NCBI RefSeq assembly: GCF_902806685.2
Contig: NC_048556.1
Span: forward strand, 9,014,734 to 9,078,733
Length of the DNA stretch: 64,000 nt
Source: Maniola hyperantus
Taxonomy: Eukaryota; Arthropoda; Insecta; Lepidoptera; Nymphalidae
Reading direction: 5' to 3'
In this document: positions 59,886 to 64,000 of the stretch, one piece after another
How positions within the stretch are numbered: the first letter of the stretch is position 1
How the letters are laid out: every line of letters begins with the position of its first letter
Made by a program: the position numbers and the translations under genes
Notes under the pieces: generated by a model
What the model was told of the DNA's origin: nothing
Seen by the model: only the letters and a program-made list of their open reading frames with translations
Databases searched by the model: none

Positions 59886-60299
59886 CCTCCATCAAAAGGT
59901 TGAACAACCAAATATAGATCTAACTACAATGAACAAAATCATTATCAAACCAGACTCTATTTCTGTCATAAAATATTGCTTCTAAAACTTGATTGGTACT
60001 GGTCTAGTTAAAGTGATTTATCACCATTAAAGCGTTTTGACAGCTTGGATCGTTCTTTGGGTCGTTGTATTCGTAAAGTGACAATTTTAAACTGTCCAAC
60101 GCGACGGCACTTTTGAAATTTTATAGTCCCTTTAACGCCCCGGAAAAGTTTTAATAGTTCCCGAGCTCTTTATAAATTGTTTCAAGTCCATTACTAAAGA
60201 TATCACGTCAAATATTGAAGGAAACTTTGGAGACTTTAACCTCAAGTTTGTGAGCACTTTATCATCGTTAACTAGTTTTATTTGTTGTTTATTATTTAA
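59886..60299. other. Unassigned DNA
   Basis: Nothing recognised. Confidence 0.3.
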
Positions 60300-60492
60300 C
60301 TAGCTTATGCTCGCGACTTCGTCCGCGGGGACTACACAAATTTCAAACCCCTATTTCACCCCCTTAGGGATTGAATTTTAAAAAATCCTTTCTTAGCAGA
60401 TGCCTATGTCATAATAGCTATCTGCATGCCAAATTTCAGTTGCGTCGCGTTGATAGATCAGTCAGTCACCTTTTTGTTTTATATATTTAAGA
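60300..60492 (-). mobile_element. HelB Helitron-like element
   Basis: CTAGCTTATGCTCGCGACTT at the left; TTTTTGTTTTATATATTTAA, then GA, before T60493. An internal deletion removes part of the GATCCGTCCAGTAG block. Confidence 0.75.
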
Positions 60493-60797
60493 TGAGTATA
60501 ACACAGACAGACGGAGGCAATTTTTAATAATGCCAAAATAAAATAAGGTTCATGGTTCTGGCGTTTACCAGTACCTACCAACTAGGTCAATTTAGGCAAG
60601 TAGCCTATTTGAATTTTAATTCAGGGCACAACTGTGTAGCATGTAAAATTCATAAGCTCCACAATGAAAGAAAACATTTTTGTATTAAGCGAATGTCTCG
60701 TTCAGGGAAAGCCACTTGTCTGAAATAATGCAATAATTTGAAATTGAATAAGAATAATTTTGAATAAGAATAATTTATTTTGAATTTAGAATTTAGG

Positions 60798-61056
60798 CAC
60801 AAGAAACAAGTTTCCTACCCTCTGCACTAGGAAAACCCTGTATTGCAGAAGGCAGTTACAAGTTTTTTTAAAACTAAGGACTTAATATATTATATCTAAT
60901 ATTATACTAAAATTATAGGTAAGAGAACGAGTTTCCTACCCTCTGCACTAGGAAAAAACCTGTGTTGCAGAAAGGCAGTTACAAGTTTCCTAAAAACTAA
61001 CCTAATATTATACCTCACCTAATACTATACCTAATGTTATACTAAATTATAGATAA
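60798..61056 (-). repeat. Duplicated 3' UTR module of the minus-strand LINE
   Basis: GTTTCCTACCCTCTGCACTA with GGCAGTTACAAGTTT occurs at about 60811 and 60939, and AATATTATACTAAAATTATA-type ends close each unit. Confidence 0.8.
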
Positions 61057-61158
61057 GAGTGAGTGTGTGTACGTGTGTTTTCTGTATGTGTGTGTGTATA
61101 TATGTGTGTGAGCGTGTGTGTGTGTGTGTGTGTGTGTATGTGAGTGGGCGCGCGCGCA
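61057..61158. repeat. (GT)n/(CG)n microsatellite in the LINE 3' UTR
   Basis: GAGTGTGTGTACGTGTGTTT, GTGTGTGTGTGTGTGTATGT, then GCGCGCGCGC, just after the LINE stop codon. Confidence 0.85.
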
Positions 61159-61160
61159 AA

Positions 61161-64000
61161 CTATATTCTAATTTTTAAAATATTTTCTGTTTCTTCATAG
61201 CCTTTGGATGCCAGCCAGCTTTTAATTGCTTTGGTCAAATTGAATTTATTTATTTGGTATATTTTGATATCTTTGTTAGCCCTGCTAAATATATTATACG
61301 CCAATGATGAGCTAAATTCATATTGTGATCCAGCGAAACATGTATTTGCAGAGTGCGTAGGAAGTTTGATTACTCTTTTGCTATTGTCTATAGTGCTGGG
61401 ATCGATTTCAGAGTGGAAGCGCAAAATTATTGAAAATAGGTATTGTTGCCGGACATTAAGTACATTACATCCTTTGTATAAGTCGTCAGTGGGATATCTA
61501 AATGGTTTTTCAAAAATAGTTTTTAGTAGGGTTCTGTGGGCGCGTTCTAAACGCAACATAAAAGTTTTGCCAGCCCCACCCCACGCACATATGCAATAGG
61601 TCATAATCGAAAGACATAGTGACTTGTAGACCATCATTGTTGTTTCAATAGGGGCAATATCTCTTAGATTTCTAAACAGTGGGATAAGTTTCTTGATTTT
61701 ACTAGAGGTGTTATGAATATGAGTTGACCAGTTAAGATGCTCATCTAATGTAATTCCAAGATATTTAACAGTAGCCTCTTTAGTTAGTATGTCACAGCTA
61801 CAACAAGCGCCTAGGCCACTTTTCCGATTACAAGGAAAAGTGTGGATAGGAAGTTTAAAGTATTTGTCAGGATTATTTCTAATTGATGGAGTGAAACATA
61901 TATATTTTGTTTTCGCAGTGTTGATAGTAAGTAGGTTGTCCTCTAACCATGTCGTGATTTGTTTAAGTCCTTCTTCAGCAAGAAACTTCACTTCTTCCCA
62001 ATCATTGCCTTCAAATAAAACCACAGTATCATCGGCAAAACAAAATATGCGTCCCGATCTTATGGACAGGTTACAAAGCGGATTTATATAAGTAAGGAAT
62101 AAGGTGGGGCCCAGAACACTCCCCTGGGGGACACCGTATGTAATGTTAGAAAATTCACTGGTAACATCACCTATTTTAACACATTGCTGTCTATCCTTAA
62201 GGTAGTTTTTGAACCAATCCAGTGTAATACCCCTAACACCCATGTTGGAGAGTCTGTCAAGCAAGATAGGGATTGACACAGTATCGAAGGCCTTTTGTAA
62301 GTCAAGAAAAATACCAATACATTTTCTTCTCCTATCAAGGCACTTTGTAATGTAATTGGTCACATCCAGTACCGCATCCAGGGTTGATCTATTAGCTCTA
62401 AAACCGAATTGATTGAATGCAAGGAGATTTGTCTGTTCAAGGTACTTTATTAATCTGACGTTTACCACTTTTTCCACAATCTTACTCAACACACTCAATA
62501 GTGATATGGGTCTGTAATTAGAGATGGACTGCTTGTCTCCACTCTTGTATACTGGAACTACGACAGCTTTTTTGAAATTATCTGGGAAAACACCAGTAGA
62601 TAAACTTGTATTTACTAGATGAACTATGGGTTCTAAGAGTAAATTTTTAAACCTCTTAATGAAGTACGTTGCTATTTGATCATGACCTGGAGCACTACTA
62701 GGTTTAAGCTTTAAAATAATTTTATGAATTTCACATATATCAGTGGGATAGAACATTAGCGAATTAAGGGGAGCATCGTATGCTACATTGGTGTTATTAT
62801 TTTTGTACTGCACTCCTAACTTATTAATAATTGTAGTTGCCAGGTTATGCCCTATACTCGTGAAGTACTTATTTACCTGTGCTAATGACTCCTTAGGAGT
62901 ATTCATAATATTTATTAAGGCTGTAGCAGGGGCATTTGATGTTGGTAAGTTACAAATTTCTTTGACTGTATCCCAAGTGCCTTTAGAATTACCTGCATTT
63001 TGTTTTAATTTTCCTTGTAAGTAATTTCGTTTAAGTGTCTTCAGTAAGGAGTTACAGGTATTTCTATACTGCGTATATGTGATTTTATTTAGTTCTGTTG
63101 GAGTTTTTTTAAAAATTCTATGCAGGCGATCCCTTTTTCTCATGCATTTAACAATACTATAGTTAATCCATGGTTTAATAGGTTTTAGTTTTTTAGGAAT
63201 AATTAAAACATGTGTATTACTAACAATTATATTTTTAATATTATCTACTAAGAAATTTGCTGCAAAATTCGTGTCGCTCGAGCTGAAAAAGTTTACCCAG
63301 TCTAACTGGATTAAGCATTCCTTCATAGCTTTGTAGTTGTGAGTATGTCTAGTTATATTATGCGTTGAAGAATTCATTATTTTATTGCGTAGCTTTAGAC
63401 TTAACAAAATAGGGGCATGGTCTGTAATAGAAGGTTCAAAGACAAAGGTTCTCGAGTTATTTATATTTTTGATAGCAAAGTGATCAAGACAACGTAATTC
63501 TCTCGTGGGGCAATTAATAGCTGGTATAAGAGCATTCAACGCGAGAATATTTTGATATTCTTGGCTATAAGGACAGTGACTGTCAGGTAAAAGATCAAGG
63601 TTTAGATCTCCAGTTAAGATAATTCGCCTATAATCTTTACTTTCCAGAAACGTACTAAGAGATTCTAAAAACGGTTGCGGGTTACGGAAGCCAGCTGGAC
63701 GGTATATTGCTATAATATGAATGTCCTGGAAAGTAAATATAAGACAGTTGGCCTCTGAAATTGAGACTTCGAAGGTTGAGATATGTATATGGGTTCTTAT
63801 ATATACAATAACGCCATCATTTTGGTTATGATTATTTTTTGTGTGACAGCTCGAGTAACCATCAACTTGTGGCGGGTTAGCTATGTACTGCGTCCAACAT
63901 TCAGTGAAAACGAGTATATCTGGTTGTATTTGTAATCGAGTTAAGAAGACAAGAAAATCATCTAGGTTCTTGTTTATACTCCTAATATTCATGTGTAATA
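61161..64000 (-). CDS. LINE endonuclease/reverse transcriptase, 5' partial, intact
   Basis: Numbering from the methionine at 63992: endonuclease residues N2 (NIRSINKN), E31 in VFTECW, GDLN at 128-131 and DH at 191-192; reverse transcriptase with SSAPGHDQIATYFIKR, SNYRPISLLSVLSK, LDLQKAFD, GVPQGSVLGP and FADD at 652-655; then YLGITLDEHLNWSTHI and SIMTYCICAWGGA. No stop or frameshift over 943 codons, ending ENILKIRI. The frame is still open at the edge (L and H precede that methionine), so the true start lies outside. Catalytic residues are all present, so it may be active. FADD for YADD is common in this group. Confidence 0.85.
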   Translation of the reverse strand, partial: LHMNIRSINKNLDDFLVFLTRLQIQPDILVFTECWTQYIANPPQVDGYSSCHTKNNHNQNDGVIVYIRTHIHISTFEVSISEANCLIFTFQDIHIIAIYRPAGFRNPQPFLESLSTFLESKDYRRIILTGDLNLDLLPDSHCPYSQEYQNILALNALIPAINCPTRELRCLDHFAIKNINNSRTFVFEPSITDHAPILLSLKLRNKIMNSSTHNITRHTHNYKAMKECLIQLDWVNFFSSSDTNFAANFLVDNIKNIIVSNTHVLIIPKKLKPIKPWINYSIVKCMRKRDRLHRIFKKTPTELNKITYTQYRNTCNSLLKTLKRNYLQGKLKQNAGNSKGTWDTVKEICNLPTSNAPATALINIMNTPKESLAQVNKYFTSIGHNLATTIINKLGVQYKNNNTNVAYDAPLNSLMFYPTDICEIHKIILKLKPSSAPGHDQIATYFIKRFKNLLLEPIVHLVNTSLSTGVFPDNFKKAVVVPVYKSGDKQSISNYRPISLLSVLSKIVEKVVNVRLIKYLEQTNLLAFNQFGFRANRSTLDAVLDVTNYITKCLDRRRKCIGIFLDLQKAFDTVSIPILLDRLSNMGVRGITLDWFKNYLKDRQQCVKIGDVTSEFSNITYGVPQGSVLGPTLFLTYINPLCNLSIRSGRIFCFADDTVVLFEGNDWEEVKFLAEEGLKQITTWLEDNLLTINTAKTKYICFTPSIRNNPDKYFKLPIHTFPCNRKSGLGACCSCDILTKEATVKYLGITLDEHLNWSTHIHNTSSKIKKLIPLFRNLRDIAPIETTMMVYKSLCLSIMTYCICAWGGAGKTFMLRLERAHRTLLKTIFEKPFRYPTDDLYKGCNVLNVRQQYLFSIILRFHSEIDPSTIDNSKRVIKLPTHSANTCFAGSQYEFSSSLAYNIFSRANKDIKIYQINKFNLTKAIKSWLASKGYEETENILKIRI

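Larger units (their letters stand above)
60748..64000 (-). mobile_element. CR1/L2-group LINE, 5' end beyond the window
   Basis: Intact reverse transcriptase frame, then a 3' UTR with a CA/CG-rich microsatellite, a twice-repeated 126-bp module and a tail of ATTCTTATTCAAAATT units rather than poly(A). The repeat-type tail argues for the CR1/L2 side. At least 3.25 kb present. Confidence 0.75.

Noticed and set aside
61204..63024. Plus-strand frames of 78-131 codons
   Set aside because: They are antisense to the intact minus-strand LINE frame.

Overview
The window looks like gene-poor, AT-rich, intron-bearing animal DNA crowded with transposon remnants. The repeat content points to a moth or butterfly: tRNA-derived SINEs ending in GGTTGATGATGA, short Helitron-like elements ending in a hairpin plus CTAG, RTE- and CR1/Jockey-type LINE ends, and many short inverted-repeat elements. 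Species cannot be set from the sequence alone, and all family names below come from memory and structure, not from a search.

Labels used here: HelA to HelD are Helitron-like families (5' TC, 3' hairpin then CTAG, inserted between A and T). S1 is a Metulj-like SINE, S2 a poly(A) SINE, and S3/S4 other tRNA-like SINEs. P is a dispersed repeat running from an ACCGGCCAAGTGCGAGTC start to a GTACGGAACCC end. T1 to T8 are inverted-repeat MITE-like elements. LX is a LINE 3' end containing a TTCTCGGTAGGAA-type block.

Layout. 1-17 kb is a mosaic of these repeats with decayed LINE tails. 17.3-19.9 kb is a nested cluster: a 5'-truncated LINE sits in a T2 element beside T1 and GC-rich LINE debris. 23.2-24.8 kb is a tandem triplication carrying a small membrane-protein-like ORF, followed by a hAT-like element with a perfect 8-bp target duplication. 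26-32 kb is nested Helitron, P and SINE material and a 0.65-kb duplication. 32.7-36.4 kb is an apparently full-length poly(A) LINE with an intact 988-codon endonuclease/reverse transcriptase frame. 36.4-48 kb is again repeat mosaic. 48.7-54 kb is the most gene-like part. It holds a terminal-exon-like frame on the minus strand and, on the plus strand, two exons with good splice signals and matching phase that encode the signal-peptide-bearing start of a secreted or membrane protein. 54-60.7 kb is probably its next intron. 60.7-64 kb is a second intact LINE on the minus strand, running off the right edge.

Only the two LINEs have long intact frames. They could supply reverse transcriptase, and the RTE fragments share their tail with S1 SINEs, as expected for a LINE/SINE pair. 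No Rep/helicase or DNA transposase gene was seen, so the Helitron-like and MITE copies here are non-autonomous. No rRNA gene, functional-looking tRNA gene, CRISPR array or bacterial feature was found.
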